From CAVYWD01 sp963772225 (lineage in GTDB: Bacteria > Myxococcota > Myxococcia > Myxococcales > UBA5297), in contig CAVYWD010000002.1 in NCBI GenBank assembly GCA_963772225.1, positions 62,001-126,000 of the forward strand: a stretch of DNA of 64,000 nucleotides, written 5' to 3'. The position numbers and the translations under genes are program-made. Below are positions 46,609 to 56,779 of this stretch, piece after piece. How positions within the stretch are numbered: the stretch's first letter is position 1; each line of letters starts with the position of its first letter. The notes below the pieces were generated by a model, which saw only the letters and a program-made list of their open reading frames with translations, did no database searches and was not told the DNA's origin.

Positions 46609-47652
46609 TCAAGCGACGCCGATGTAGCCCCAGAGAGTCAAGCCGATGAGGCCTGTGGCCAAGGCCAGCCCCACCCAATTCGCCAGCCGGCCGCGGGAGC
46701 CGCGGTCCCAAAGCGGTACTAATACCCATAGAAGAGCGGCCAGGCCGAAGAGCCCCACGCCCAAGAGCTCGCCGTCCAGCGGCCCGACCTTTCCCGGCAT
46801 GAGCTTCAGGAGCTGGAATTGGCTCATGAAGTACCACTCGGGGTGGATTCCACTGGGCGCGGGCGCGAGCTTGTCCGCCACCGGCCCGAGGTCCCAGGGC
46901 CACAGGCTGGCGAGGAAGGCGAGGAGGTTGAGACAGAGAAACCACACCATGAGGTCTTTGAAGAAGAACGTCGGAAAGAAGGGAATGGTCTTCTTGACCG
47001 AGACCGAGGGCGGCGTCGCATTGCCGTGCCTCTGCACCAGCCAGAGGTGCAGCATGAGCAGAGGCACGAAGATCACCGGGAGGACGGCGGCGTGGAGCGC
47101 GTAGAAGCGCTGGACGGTCGATGGGCCGACGTCCGGCCCGCCGCGCAGCAGGGTGGCCAAGCCCATTCCAACGAGCGGCGTCCGCTCCAGGACCTGGATG
47201 CCGATTTTGGTGGCGAAGTTGGCGAGCTGGTCCCACGGCAAGAGGTAGCCGGAGAACCCGAAGCCCATGCCCAGGCCCAAAAGGCCGACGCCGCTCCACC
47301 AGGTCAGCTCGCGCGGCGCGCGATACGCCTTCATGAAGAAGACGCTGAACATGTGGAGGAAGGCCGCCAGAATCATGAGGTTGGCGGACCACGAGTGAAT
47401 GCTGCGGATCAGCCAGCCGAACTCGATTTGTGAGTTGATTCGCTGAACGGAGGCGTGGCTGACGTCGCCTCCCGGCTGGTAGTACACGACGAGCAAGAGC
47501 CCGCTGACCCCCTGCACGATGAAGAAGAACAGCGAGATACCGCCCAAGAGATACCAGGCCGAATGCCGATGGTCGGGCACCTCTTTCTTCCGCAAGAGCG
47601 ACAGGAAATCCCCGACCCCGACGCGCTCGTCGATCCAAGTCTGAATGCTCAT
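46609..47652 (-). CDS. Cytochrome b (b6/bc1-type)
   Basis: 347 residues. Heme-ligating histidines appear in SIHSWSANLMILAAFLHMF and YALHAAVLPVIFVPLLMLHLW (helices B and D). GYLLPWDQ and the PEWYF Qo-site motif are present. About eight transmembrane helices are predicted, so the b6 and subunit IV parts are fused as in bc1. Starts 3 nt after the Rieske stop and ends 13 nt before the bd-like gene. It forms the quinol-oxidising core of the complex. Confidence 0.93.
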   Translation of the reverse strand: MSIQTWIDERVGVGDFLSLLRKKEVPDHRHSAWYLLGGISLFFFIVQGVSGLLLVVYYQPGGDVSHASVQRINSQIEFGWLIRSIHSWSANLMILAAFLHMFSVFFMKAYRAPRELTWWSGVGLLGLGMGFGFSGYLLPWDQLANFATKIGIQVLERTPLVGMGLATLLRGGPDVGPSTVQRFYALHAAVLPVIFVPLLMLHLWLVQRHGNATPPSVSVKKTIPFFPTFFFKDLMVWFLCLNLLAFLASLWPWDLGPVADKLAPAPSGIHPEWYFMSQFQLLKLMPGKVGPLDGELLGVGLFGLAALLWVLVPLWDRGSRGRLANWVGLALATGLIGLTLWGYIGVA

Positions 47653-47655
47653 GTC

Positions 47656-48144
47656 TTAGGCTCTCCTCACCACGACGTTCTCGCCCTCGGTGGTCACTGC
47701 GAGGGGCTTGAGCGGCAAAGGCGGCGGCCCGGCGATGTTCTTGCCGGTGTTCGGGTCGTAGACGCCTCCGTGGCAGCCGCAGAGGATCTTGTCGTGCTCT
47801 TTCGAATACCCGACCGTGCAGCCGAGGTGGGTGCACGTGGCGAACAGGGCCACGAAATTGCCGTCGGGCCGGCGCAGCAGCAGGGCGGGCTTGCTCCCGA
47901 ACATGAAGAGCTTGCCGCTCCCGGGCTCGAAGTCCTTCACCGGGCCCACTTTCACTTCGCTCACCTGGGGCCCCTCGTCCGCGCCGGTGGCGCCAGACTG
48001 CAGGTACCGGAAAACGGGCCAAGCCAGGCCGACGCCATAGACCGTGGCTGCGGCGGCGAAGAGCTTCTTGCCGAGCTCGCGGCGGCTCGGATCCTCCGGG
48101 GTTTCGAATGCCGCGACGGAATGGGTTTGAGCTGTTTCAGCCAT
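47656..48144 (-). CDS. Rieske iron-sulfur protein
   Basis: 162 residues. A twin-arginine-like start (SRRELGKKLF) and one hydrophobic segment anchor it. The 2Fe-2S ligands are in CTHLGC and CGCHGG, with PPPLPL after the second box. It accepts the first electron from quinol at the Qo site of the neighbouring cytochrome b. Its start overlaps the upstream gene's stop by 8 nt. Confidence 0.94.
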   Translation of the reverse strand: MAETAQTHSVAAFETPEDPSRRELGKKLFAAAATVYGVGLAWPVFRYLQSGATGADEGPQVSEVKVGPVKDFEPGSGKLFMFGSKPALLLRRPDGNFVALFATCTHLGCTVGYSKEHDKILCGCHGGVYDPNTGKNIAGPPPLPLKPLAVTTEGENVVVRRA

Positions 48145-49234
48145 GGTCGGCCTCCGAGGCGACCTGGGCGGGAGCCGAGGTCCAGCGAATGAGCGTGATG
48201 ATCAGCGCGATGAGAAGCACGGCGGCGGTCGCGAAGACCGCGAGCGAGGTGACGTCGGTCTTATAGGGCAACGCGAAGGGGTCGAAGCCCACAGCCGCCA
48301 GCAAGGCGTCGCGCGCCTGGTCTCGAGCCAGAACCATCCCCACTACGGCGAGCTGGGCCAGGGCGAAGGGCGGCCAGACGGCCTTGGGGCTCGCGGCGCC
48401 GCGGCTCGCCAGAAGCGAAAGCAAGACGGCCAGCGCGGCGAACGCGATTCCGAAGAACAGCGCCACGCCGCCGAAGGTTCGGAGGGAGCTCAGGCGCTCG
48501 TAGGCGGCCGAAGGCTGGCGGAGCAGGAGCAGCGTCCCCCAGAGGGCCTGGGTCAGCGTGGCGACGATGAACCATCGCAGGCCCGCGCGTCGGGCGGCGG
48601 GCTTCTGCTTCCAGGCACCCCAACCGGCGAGCAGCATTCCCGCGGAGGCCATGATGCCCGTGGCGAAGTGCAGGAACCTCGGCCAGAGGCTGGAATCAGC
48701 CAGGTTCAGCTTGGTGCCGTAGGGCGAGATCTGCGCGAGGTTGCGCCACAGGTCGGGCCGGGTGGAGAGCGTCGTCATGTTCGCCAGCACGAGCGCCACC
48801 GCCAGCAGGAACAGGGACGCCAGCGCTCCGCTCCAGACGTTGGGGCGATCGGCCGCGGCGGAACCCATGAATCGGTAGAGCAGGCCGTAACCCGCCATGA
48901 GAAAGACGAAGAGGCCCAGCCAAGGGAACGCCGAGAGCACGGTGGCCGAATAGAAGAATTGGCCATAGGAGAGCTGCACGAAGAGCAATGGCGCGACGCC
49001 CAGGGTCACGGCAAAGGTCACGCCGGGCGGCACCAGGGAGGCCGCCGCGCGCACGAGCGAGCGGTCGTCCGGGCGCCCGCGCAGCGCATGAACGAAGCTG
49101 AGCACAGCGCCGCCCACCCCCAGATTCACTGCGAGAGTATGCAGAGAAAAGGTGAGCAGCAGCAGAATCTTCAAGATCAGCGGCGGCAGCGGCAGTGGGA
49201 GGGGGTCGCCTGGGGGAATAGGTAAAATGCTCAT
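48137..49234 (-). CDS. Polytopic membrane subunit heading the respiratory operon
   Basis: 365 residues from ATG 49234, nine or ten hydrophobic helices, few charged loops. The first helices (LHTLAVNLGVGGAVLSF) recall the CydA-like N terminus of the last gene in this operon (SHFAVGGGLF), so it may be a distant second bd-like subunit. No heme-binding motif of c type. Position as first gene of a Rieske/cytochrome b operon suggests a structural or quinone-handling role. An in-frame start at 49300 is less likely. Confidence 0.78.
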   Translation of the reverse strand: MSILPIPPGDPLPLPLPPLILKILLLLTFSLHTLAVNLGVGGAVLSFVHALRGRPDDRSLVRAAASLVPPGVTFAVTLGVAPLLFVQLSYGQFFYSATVLSAFPWLGLFVFLMAGYGLLYRFMGSAAADRPNVWSGALASLFLLAVALVLANMTTLSTRPDLWRNLAQISPYGTKLNLADSSLWPRFLHFATGIMASAGMLLAGWGAWKQKPAARRAGLRWFIVATLTQALWGTLLLLRQPSAAYERLSSLRTFGGVALFFGIAFAALAVLLSLLASRGAASPKAVWPPFALAQLAVVGMVLARDQARDALLAAVGFDPFALPYKTDVTSLAVFATAAVLLIALIITLIRWTSAPAQVASEADHG

Positions 49235-49897
49235 CAGCGCCTCGTGTGAGTTGAAGAGGATGAATTCCGTTCCATCGAAAGAGTGTGCACGCCGATCCAT
49301 GGGCTCGGAGCGCGGCGCTTGGGCCTCTATGAGCCTCGCTCAGAAGTGTTGGATTCAGTTTAATTGCATATTGGTATTTGAACCCGCCGACTGTGGCCGC
49401 AACTTGGCCCCGCTGAATTCGAGCTGGCGCCCGCCCGCTCTTTATCAGCCATGACAAGCTCCCCATCGAGGACGAGGAGCGCGCTCCTTCGACCTGGGGG
49501 CCTGAGAATGATTTGGGAGGGCGCGGCGCTCTCGAGCGGGTGGGAAGCTCAGCCCGCGCACCTCGACGATTCCGAGGCCGCCTGCGTGCGGGGCACAGCC
49601 CGCGGCTGTTCTTGTCGCGAAAGTTCCATGAGCTTGCCCTAAGCAGAATGCGGGCCATCGAGGCTCCCCGCCCGCCTGGCGCGCGCAGCCGCCTGGAAGA
49701 ACAGAAGGTTGAATGCCTCGGGGGTGCAGCGCCCGGTGCGGAGACAGTCGCTCAAATGCGACTCTAGAGTCCGTAGGGTCTTTGAAACGAGACGCTTTGG
49801 TTCTCGCAGGGACGCGGCGACGCCGAGCGCGCCGGCCCAACCATTCGGCGTTGGAGGTGCGCCCTCGAAAGAAGCTTGCGGCGGGGACGCGAGACCT
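49235..49897. other. Intergenic region between respiratory operon and activator gene
   Basis: 663 bases with no convincing gene. A locally AT-rich stretch at about 49350-49385 (TTTAATTGCATATTGG) is the likeliest promoter area for the minus-strand operon. I searched for a sigma-54 -24/-12 element (GG...GC spacing with TTGC) upstream of 49234 and saw no clear match. Confidence 0.4.
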
Positions 49898-51289
49898 TTA
49901 GGCCCCGCGATGAGAGCGGCCGTCGCGCTTGGGGAGAGCGATGCCGAGGACCCTCACCTTTCGAAAAAAGGTGCTCTTGTGCATTCCCAGGTCCCGAGCG
50001 GCGGCGAGCCGATTGCCGCCGTTTCGCTCCAAGGCCTCGCGAATCATGTGTCCCTCGACGGCCTTCACCGTTTCGAGCCTGGCGGGGCTGCCCGCCGGGG
50101 GCCCGGAGGGCGGGACCAACTCTGGCGGAAGGTGAGAAAGGTCGATGAGGCCATCGTTGACGTGGACGAAGGCGTGCTCGATGACGTTCTGCAGCTCCCG
50201 GACGTTGCCCGGATAGTCGTGGGCGGACAGAACCCCGAGCGCCGCGGGGCTCAAGCCGGCGATGCTCTTGCCCTGCACCTGATTGAGGACGTCGATGAAG
50301 TGCTGGGCGAGCAGCGGGATGTCTTCCATTCGTCGGCGGAGCGGCGGGAGCTCGAGCTTCACCACCTTGATCCGATAAAAGAGGTCTTGCCGAAAGGTGC
50401 CTTTGGCGACCAGCGAAGAGAGGTCTCGGTGGGTCGCAGCGAGAATTCGCGCTCGCGATTGCTCCGGGCGCGTGGCGCCGAGCGGCTCGAACTGCTTCTC
50501 CTGGAGCACCCGCAAGAGGCGGACCTGGAGCGCCGGGCTCACGTCGCCGATCTCGTCGAGGAAAAGGGTCCCGGCGCCGGCGAGGGCGAAGCGGCCGGGC
50601 TTGTCCTTCACCGCGCCGGTGAAGGCGCCGGCCTTGTACCCGAAGAGCTCGGACTCGAGCAGCGAGTCGGGCAGGGCCGCGCAGTTGACGGCGATGAAGG
50701 GGGCGCCCCGGCGAGGGCTCAACTGGTGGATGGCGCGCGCCACCAGCTCCTTGCCCGTCCCAGTCTCGCCTTGGATCAGGATGGTGCTGGAGCTCTGGGC
50801 GAGGCGCGGCAGGACCTCGAGCACTCGGCGCATCGAGGCGCTGCTGCTGAAGATCCCGCCGACCTGGAACCGCTCTCGCATCCCGTTGCGCAGCTCTTCA
50901 ATGAGGCTCAGGTCTCGAAAGGTCTCGGCGCCGCCGACGACGTTGCCGCGGGCGTCCCGGAGCAAGGCGGTGGAGATGCTGATGGGCACGCGCCGCCCGT
51001 CGGCGTTGACGATGTACGCGGTCTTGTTCACGACGGCCGAGCCGGTGGCCAAGGTGTGGCGGAGGGCGCACTCGGCCTCGCACGCGGTGGCGCGAAAGAC
51101 TTCGGAGCAGAGCCGCCCCAGCGCGCTCTCTCGCGGCATTCCGGTGATCTGCTCGGCGGCCCGATTGAAGAACGAGATGCGCCATTCCCCGTCCACGGTG
51201 AACACGCCGTCCGAGATGCTCTCCAAAATGGATTCGGTGGCGACCCCGGGGAGGAGGGGCAGGGTCGAGGCGTCGCCGCGCTTGCTCAT
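49898..51289 (-). CDS. PAS-domain sigma-54-dependent transcriptional activator
   Basis: 463 residues. An N-terminal PAS domain (~18-130) contains a cysteine pair region ACEAECALRHTL that could sense redox state or metal. The AAA+ domain has Walker A GETGTGKE, the sigma-54-contacting GAFTGA loop and GTLFLDEIG. A Fis-type helix-turn-helix lies at the end (GNRLAAARDLGMHKSTFFRKV). ATG 51289 is chosen because it precedes the PAS domain. It lies 663 nt upstream of the respiratory operon on the same strand and may control it, though no sigma-54 promoter was found there. Confidence 0.9.
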   Translation of the reverse strand: MSKRGDASTLPLLPGVATESILESISDGVFTVDGEWRISFFNRAAEQITGMPRESALGRLCSEVFRATACEAECALRHTLATGSAVVNKTAYIVNADGRRVPISISTALLRDARGNVVGGAETFRDLSLIEELRNGMRERFQVGGIFSSSASMRRVLEVLPRLAQSSSTILIQGETGTGKELVARAIHQLSPRRGAPFIAVNCAALPDSLLESELFGYKAGAFTGAVKDKPGRFALAGAGTLFLDEIGDVSPALQVRLLRVLQEKQFEPLGATRPEQSRARILAATHRDLSSLVAKGTFRQDLFYRIKVVKLELPPLRRRMEDIPLLAQHFIDVLNQVQGKSIAGLSPAALGVLSAHDYPGNVRELQNVIEHAFVHVNDGLIDLSHLPPELVPPSGPPAGSPARLETVKAVEGHMIREALERNGGNRLAAARDLGMHKSTFFRKVRVLGIALPKRDGRSHRGA

Positions 51290-51768
51290 GGGACTCTGTT
51301 CACGGAGGGCGCTTCTCGCGCTCGTCGAAATCGCCCCCAGAGACTCCGCATCCCCATTCGCGGCTTCTCGCCATCTCGCCCGCGGAAACCATCGGCCGCG
51401 CGCCGGTGCGCGCACAGCCCCTTTATGGAGGCAGGGCGATTCGCCTTCGCGGGGCGCGTCGGCGGTGGTCCCGAGTGGAGGAGTCGGAAGCTCTGCAGGG
51501 GCTTGGGTGCCGCGATCATTACCTTGGGCTCTTCGTGGCGCGCGCACGGATTGGCGCCGGATTTAACACGCGATCGCAGGCTCGACTTTCCGATCTCGAG
51601 GCCGGGGACGTAGCGTAGCTCGACACACGGGCCGTGAGCTCGGGGCGCAGGATGCACGGTTTTCTAGTGAACGTAAGCTCGAGACCTGGAGAACGCAAGC
51701 AGAAGGGCTCTCAGAGCCTGAGCGGCGGCGGCCGCCCCCTTCGCCTCGCCGCAGAACGGGCCGCGACT
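51290..51768. other. Intergenic region
   Basis: 479 bases between the activator start and the DUF58 gene stop. No frame resembles a protein, no strong hairpin was noticed. It presumably holds the activator promoter and the end of the moxR-DUF58 transcript. Confidence 0.4.
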
Positions 51769-53076
51769 CTAGAGCGCTCCGCGACCCTTGATGGCCAGGT
51801 ACTCGTTGATGGCGGCTGCCGACAGCTCGCCCGCCGATGCGCTCACCACGTAGGCGCCGGCGTCCCGCAGCCGGGCCACGGTGTGCTCTCTCTCCTGGAC
51901 GATGTGCCGGGCGGCGGCGCGCTCGTACGCCGCGGCCGCGCCCTGTGGGACGGCGCTCGCCGGGCCGAGCACGTCGGCGTCGGCGGCCGCGACGATGAGG
52001 GGCAGGTGCCGCGGACGGAGAGCCAGCGTGCGCATCAGCAGCGAGCGCGAAGAGTCCTCGTCGAGGACGTCGGTGAATACGGCGATCAGCGCTCGGCGCT
52101 TCTGGCGCGAGGCGGCCAGGCCGAAGGCGCTGTCGTAGTCGCTCTCCTCGAGCTCCGGCTGAAGCGGGGTGAGCGCGCCCACCAGCGCCTTGAGCTGCAG
52201 GCGGCCGCGCTTGGGCGGCAGGTAGCAGAGGACCTTCGCCCCGAAGGCGCACAGGCCCACCTGGTCGCCGCGGTCGAGCGAGGCCCGCGCGAGCCGCAGG
52301 GACGCGTCGACGGCCCAGTCGAGCTTGGTCCGCCCTTCCGCGCGCGCGACCATGTGCCGGCCGCAGTCGACGAGCAGGAGCAGAGTCTGGTTGCGCTCGG
52401 GCTCGTACTGGCGGGCGATGGGCCGGCTCCGCTTGGCGGTGGCTTTCCAGTCGATGGACCTCACATCGTCGCCGGGGACGTAGTCGCGCAGGGACTCGAA
52501 GGCCCGGCCTTCTCCGAGGGAGCGGCGCAGGCGCGCGAGGCCCGTCTCATGGAGTGGCTGGGCCGTCAGCGGCTCGCGCGCAAGCGCCTTGAGGTCGGGG
52601 TAGGCGCGCACCGCCTTCGCCGCCTCGATGCGGACCTGGCGCAGGGCCAGACCCCATGGGCCCGCCAGCCGGACGAAGAGGTCGCCGAAGGCGTGGTCGC
52701 CCCGAACCGCCGGCGTGAAGAAGTAGGCGTGCGCCCAGCGGCCGCCCGCGGGGACCTCGAACCGAGTCCGCGAGCCGCGCGCGTCGCTAGCGGGCGGCGG
52801 GGCGTCGGCGATGGCTCCGGCGATGGGGAACGGCGCCAGGTTGTCGAGGACGAGCTCGGCGCGGTTCGGGGCGCCGGCGCTGACGGCGCCCTCGACGACG
52901 CGCCGGGCGCAGAGCAGCTCGGCGCGCGGGCAGCGGAGCCGGTCGATGGCGAAGGCGCCGAGGCAGGCGAGGTCCCACGCGACGCAGAGGGCGAGCGCCG
53001 GCGGCCAGGCGATGGCGAACGCCGCTGGCAGCAGGGCGAGCGCGAGCAGCGCGGCGAGCCGGGGCGTTGGCACCAT
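51769..53076 (-). CDS. DUF58 domain protein
   Basis: 435 residues. Two N-terminal hydrophobic segments (~8-45) are followed by a beta-domain and the DUF58 signature (LRDYVPGDDVRSIDWKATAK), then a VWA-like domain starting LLLLVDCGRHM. DUF58 proteins are encoded with MoxR ATPases and are thought to act in assembly or maturation of envelope complexes. It starts 8 nt after the moxR stop. The cluster's other usual members are at 60660-63934. Confidence 0.88.
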   Translation of the reverse strand: MVPTPRLAALLALALLPAAFAIAWPPALALCVAWDLACLGAFAIDRLRCPRAELLCARRVVEGAVSAGAPNRAELVLDNLAPFPIAGAIADAPPPASDARGSRTRFEVPAGGRWAHAYFFTPAVRGDHAFGDLFVRLAGPWGLALRQVRIEAAKAVRAYPDLKALAREPLTAQPLHETGLARLRRSLGEGRAFESLRDYVPGDDVRSIDWKATAKRSRPIARQYEPERNQTLLLLVDCGRHMVARAEGRTKLDWAVDASLRLARASLDRGDQVGLCAFGAKVLCYLPPKRGRLQLKALVGALTPLQPELEESDYDSAFGLAASRQKRRALIAVFTDVLDEDSSRSLLMRTLALRPRHLPLIVAAADADVLGPASAVPQGAAAAYERAAARHIVQEREHTVARLRDAGAYVVSASAGELSAAAINEYLAIKGRGAL

Positions 53077-53084
53077 GAGCGCCT

Positions 53085-54065
<981 letters not shown>

Positions 54066-54272
54066 GGCGGGGCAAGATAGCACGCGGAAGCGGACCGCCA
54101 GACGTTGGCAACTGACGACGGCGCCCGGTGCGAGCCAGGAGTTGGATACCGGCCTCCAGGCGTCACTGCCCTCGCTCTCACTGCCGCACATCAGGCGCCC
54201 GACCAGCCTGTGCGGCACAGGCGACGTGACTGTGGTTTCTGATAGGGCTTGCTTCTGTGGCGCCCGTCCGGC

Positions 54273-54806
54273 ATGGAAGGCCGGCGGGCCCCACCTGGAG
54301 CGATCCTGACCGAGATCTGCGAAGCTTGCGGCATGTGCTGCGACGGCACGTTGTACCTGTACGTCACGCTCATCGACGACGAAGTCGCGCTGCTCGCGAA
54401 GTACGAAGCGCTGGTGCTCAGCACCAAACACGAGCAGCCCACCTTCGCCGAGCCGTGCGTGCTGCACGAGGCCGCGGGGTGCTCCGCCTACGAAGACCGG
54501 CCCGACGCCTGTCGCCGCTACCTCTGCGCGCTCCTGTGCGACGTGGCGCGGGACGAGCTCACGGTCGACGAGGCGCTGCGCATCGTCGAGGAGGCCCGCG
54601 CGCGGGTGGACATCGTCAAGGAGCTCATCCCTTTCGAGCCGGGGATGCCGCTCGCGATCAGCACCTGGGATGATCCTCCCGACTCGGTGCAGGGAGAGGC
54701 CCGCGTCGCCTGGGACCGCGCCCAGTGGCACCTCGGCAAGTACTTTCTGGGCACGGCGGCGCCCGCCACCGAGGCGGGGGCGCGACAGCGGCCGCGTGCG
54801 GCGTAG
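54273..54806 (+). CDS. YkgJ-family cysteine cluster protein
   Basis: 177 residues from ATG 54273. The cysteine pattern CEACGMCC, then CVLHEAAGCSAYEDRPDACRRYLC in two parts, matches the YkgJ-type (CxxCxxCC...) family, thought to bind zinc or an iron-sulfur cluster. The rest is acidic helix. It is on the opposite strand to its neighbours and lies between moxR and the moxR/DUF4350 relic, so it was probably inserted there. Confidence 0.82.
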   Translation: MEGRRAPPGAILTEICEACGMCCDGTLYLYVTLIDDEVALLAKYEALVLSTKHEQPTFAEPCVLHEAAGCSAYEDRPDACRRYLCALLCDVARDELTVDEALRIVEEARARVDIVKELIPFEPGMPLAISTWDDPPDSVQGEARVAWDRAQWHLGKYFLGTAAPATEAGARQRPRAA

Positions 54807-54822
54807 CTCCCGGCGTGGAAAT

Positions 54823-55259
54823 CTAGGCGCACCCGGCGTCGCGCTCCAGCGTCGCGACCTCTCGGGACAGCTCCAAGAACTCGCCGCGGTCCGCGCCGCG
54901 CTGGGCGGCGCCCTTCGCGCGCTCCGCCAGGGCGAGCGTCCGCGCGCGGGGGATCCCGGCGCGCATCTCCAGGCGCCGGGCGGCCTCCACGTCGTCCAGC
55001 GCAGCGCTGATCCCCAGGCGGTCGAACAGCCTCAGCCGCAGCGAGCGATGGAGCTCGGCGCAGAGCTCGCCCTCGGCGCCGGCGCGCGCGTAGAGCTCGC
55101 CGAGCTGGGCGACGTACTCGGCCTGCGAATGCCCCCGCTTCTCCGAGAGCGGCCGCGGCACGCCGAAGCGCTTCCCGAAGGCAAAGGCCAGGGCCGCGGC
55201 CGCGAGCTGGAGAAGGAGCGGGCCGGCGGCGCCTGCGAGGCCGCGCCCCGACTCGGGAG
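54823..55259 (-). pseudogene. DUF4350 protein, C-terminal fragment
   Basis: The last ~145 codons of a DUF4350 protein, nearly identical in the last ~112 residues (PRPLSEKRGHSQAEYVAQLG...) to the intact gene at 60660-61871. At 55259 it is joined to the moxR relic with GAG microhomology, in a different reading frame. It has a few substitutions (for example HRSL versus YRSL) showing it is older than the helicase duplication. Confidence 0.85.
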
Positions 55260-55648
55260 AGCAGCGCGGCCTGCGTCTTGGGCGGGGTCCGGTTGATCTC
55301 GTCGGCCAGGAGCACCTCGGTGAAGACGGGCCCCTTCACCAGCTCGAAGCGCTGCTCGCCCGCGCGCCAGACGCTGATGCCCAGGATGTCGGCGGGCATC
55401 AGGTCGGGCGTGAACTGCACGCGTGTGAAGCTGAGCTCGAGGCACCGGGCGAGCGCCTTGGCGAGCAGGGTCTTGGCCACGCCGGGCACGCCTTCGAAGA
55501 GGACGTGGCCGCCGGCGAGGTAGGCGGCCAAGAGCTCGCTCACGGCCGCTTCTTGGCCGACCACCGCCTTGGCGATCTCGGAGCGGAGCAAGGAAAGGGC
55601 TTGCGGGAGCTCGCCGGCCGACATCGGCGCGAGTGCGAGCTGGGACAG
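55260..55648 (-). pseudogene. MoxR ATPase, N-terminal fragment with lost start codon
   Basis: Codons 1 to ~130 of a moxR copy, through TPPKTQAALL, then cut. The start codon ATG (54065-54063 in the intact copy) is CTG here (55648-55646). Walker A and B remain, but sensor and lid domains are missing, and the chain runs out of frame into the DUF4350 fragment. Divergence from the intact gene is several percent. Confidence 0.85.
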
Positions 55649-56006
55649 GGCGGTGGAAGATAGCACGCGAGAGCAGGTGCGCCCGGCCGAGCTCGACCTT
55701 GAATCCGCAGCTCGGCAAATCCAAGGGGGCCTGCGCTTCGCGAGCGGCGGCCTCGCCATGGTCGAGCCCGGCAGCAATTCAAACGTGATGCGCGGCGAGC
55801 CCGCCCTCGACACCGGAGGGACATGACGCGACGATGCGGTGCTCGAGCGTGCGCTCGGCGGCAGCTCCAGCGAGTCGCAGGGCTCGAGCTGCGGGTGGCA
55901 GCGACGGCGTCGGGAAGCCACATTCCAAATGCGGGGGTTGCCTCTCGACGGTCGAGCTCGCAGAGGGGCGGCGGGGTAGCCAAGGCCGAGAGGCCGGGAA
56001 GGGGTC
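55649..56006. other. Intergenic region
   Basis: 358 bases. The first ~20 match the region upstream of intact moxR (GATAGCACGCG shared), then diverge. No gene was recognised. A purine-rich stretch (GGGAAGGGG) before 56007 is the ribosome site of the next small gene. Confidence 0.4.
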
Positions 56007-56282
56007 ATGAAGAAGACGTCGAGCCAGCTCAAGGCTTTCGAGGACGTCGTGGACCGAGGGACCGCGGCCGTCGCGGAGGTCCATAAGCAGATCTCGGGGA
56101 TTCCGTTCTCCGCGGTCGAGCAGATCCCCACCCTCGCAGCCCCGGTCCGCAAGGTGCGGGACGTCCACGACCAGGTGATCGATGGGCTCTATGGCTCCGT
56201 GCGCCGGATCAATCGCGCCATTCTCGAGGTGGCGGGCTCGCTGGTGAGCACCGGGGGAAAGCCTCCGGCTGACAGACGGTAG
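56007..56282 (+). CDS. Small hypothetical protein
   Basis: 91 residues, helical in character, with the pattern APVRKVRDVHDQVIDGLYGSV and RRINRAILEVAGSL, in which a His-Asp pair and a second helix recur in other short bacterial proteins and at the start of some alpha/beta hydrolases (recollection). No signal peptide. A good ribosome site supports translation. Function unknown. Confidence 0.5.
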   Translation: MKKTSSQLKAFEDVVDRGTAAVAEVHKQISGIPFSAVEQIPTLAAPVRKVRDVHDQVIDGLYGSVRRINRAILEVAGSLVSTGGKPPADRR

Positions 56283-56779
56283 ACGCGAGCGCGGCGTCGA
56301 CCCATGCCGAGTCCAAGACGATCTCGAGGAATCCTTGCGAGCGATTCGCCGATTGGACGGGTGCTAAGGCGCTCGCTGCCTCCGGCGCCGGGACGGGAGC
56401 TTGAGCAGCTGGAAATCGCAGCAGGGGATCCCGATTCCGGGCGATTAAAGAGAGCGTGATGAGCCCTCTATTGCAGCGATTCCGGGTTGACGCGTAGGGA
56501 TCGCTCGAGCTGGGGGCACCTTGTGGCTTCAGCTCGCGAGGCTGAAGCGGTCGGCGAAGTCGCCGCCCAGGGCCGCAGCGAGGCCTGGGCCGGCCGTTTG
56601 GAGGTCGAGTCCCCGCTCGGCCACCCCGTCGCGGTCGATCTCCCGATTGGCCTCGGATGACCTCGGACAGCGCGGGTGGGGCACTGGCTTCGGAGCGCTG
56701 GCTATGTTTGGCCAGCGGCCCAATTCCGATCCGGGCTCGACGCCGACGCGGAGCTTTCTCGGGGTGAATCGGAGGCGAA
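56283..56779. other. Intergenic region
   Basis: 497 bases without a recognisable gene, repeat or terminator on either strand. Confidence 0.35.
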
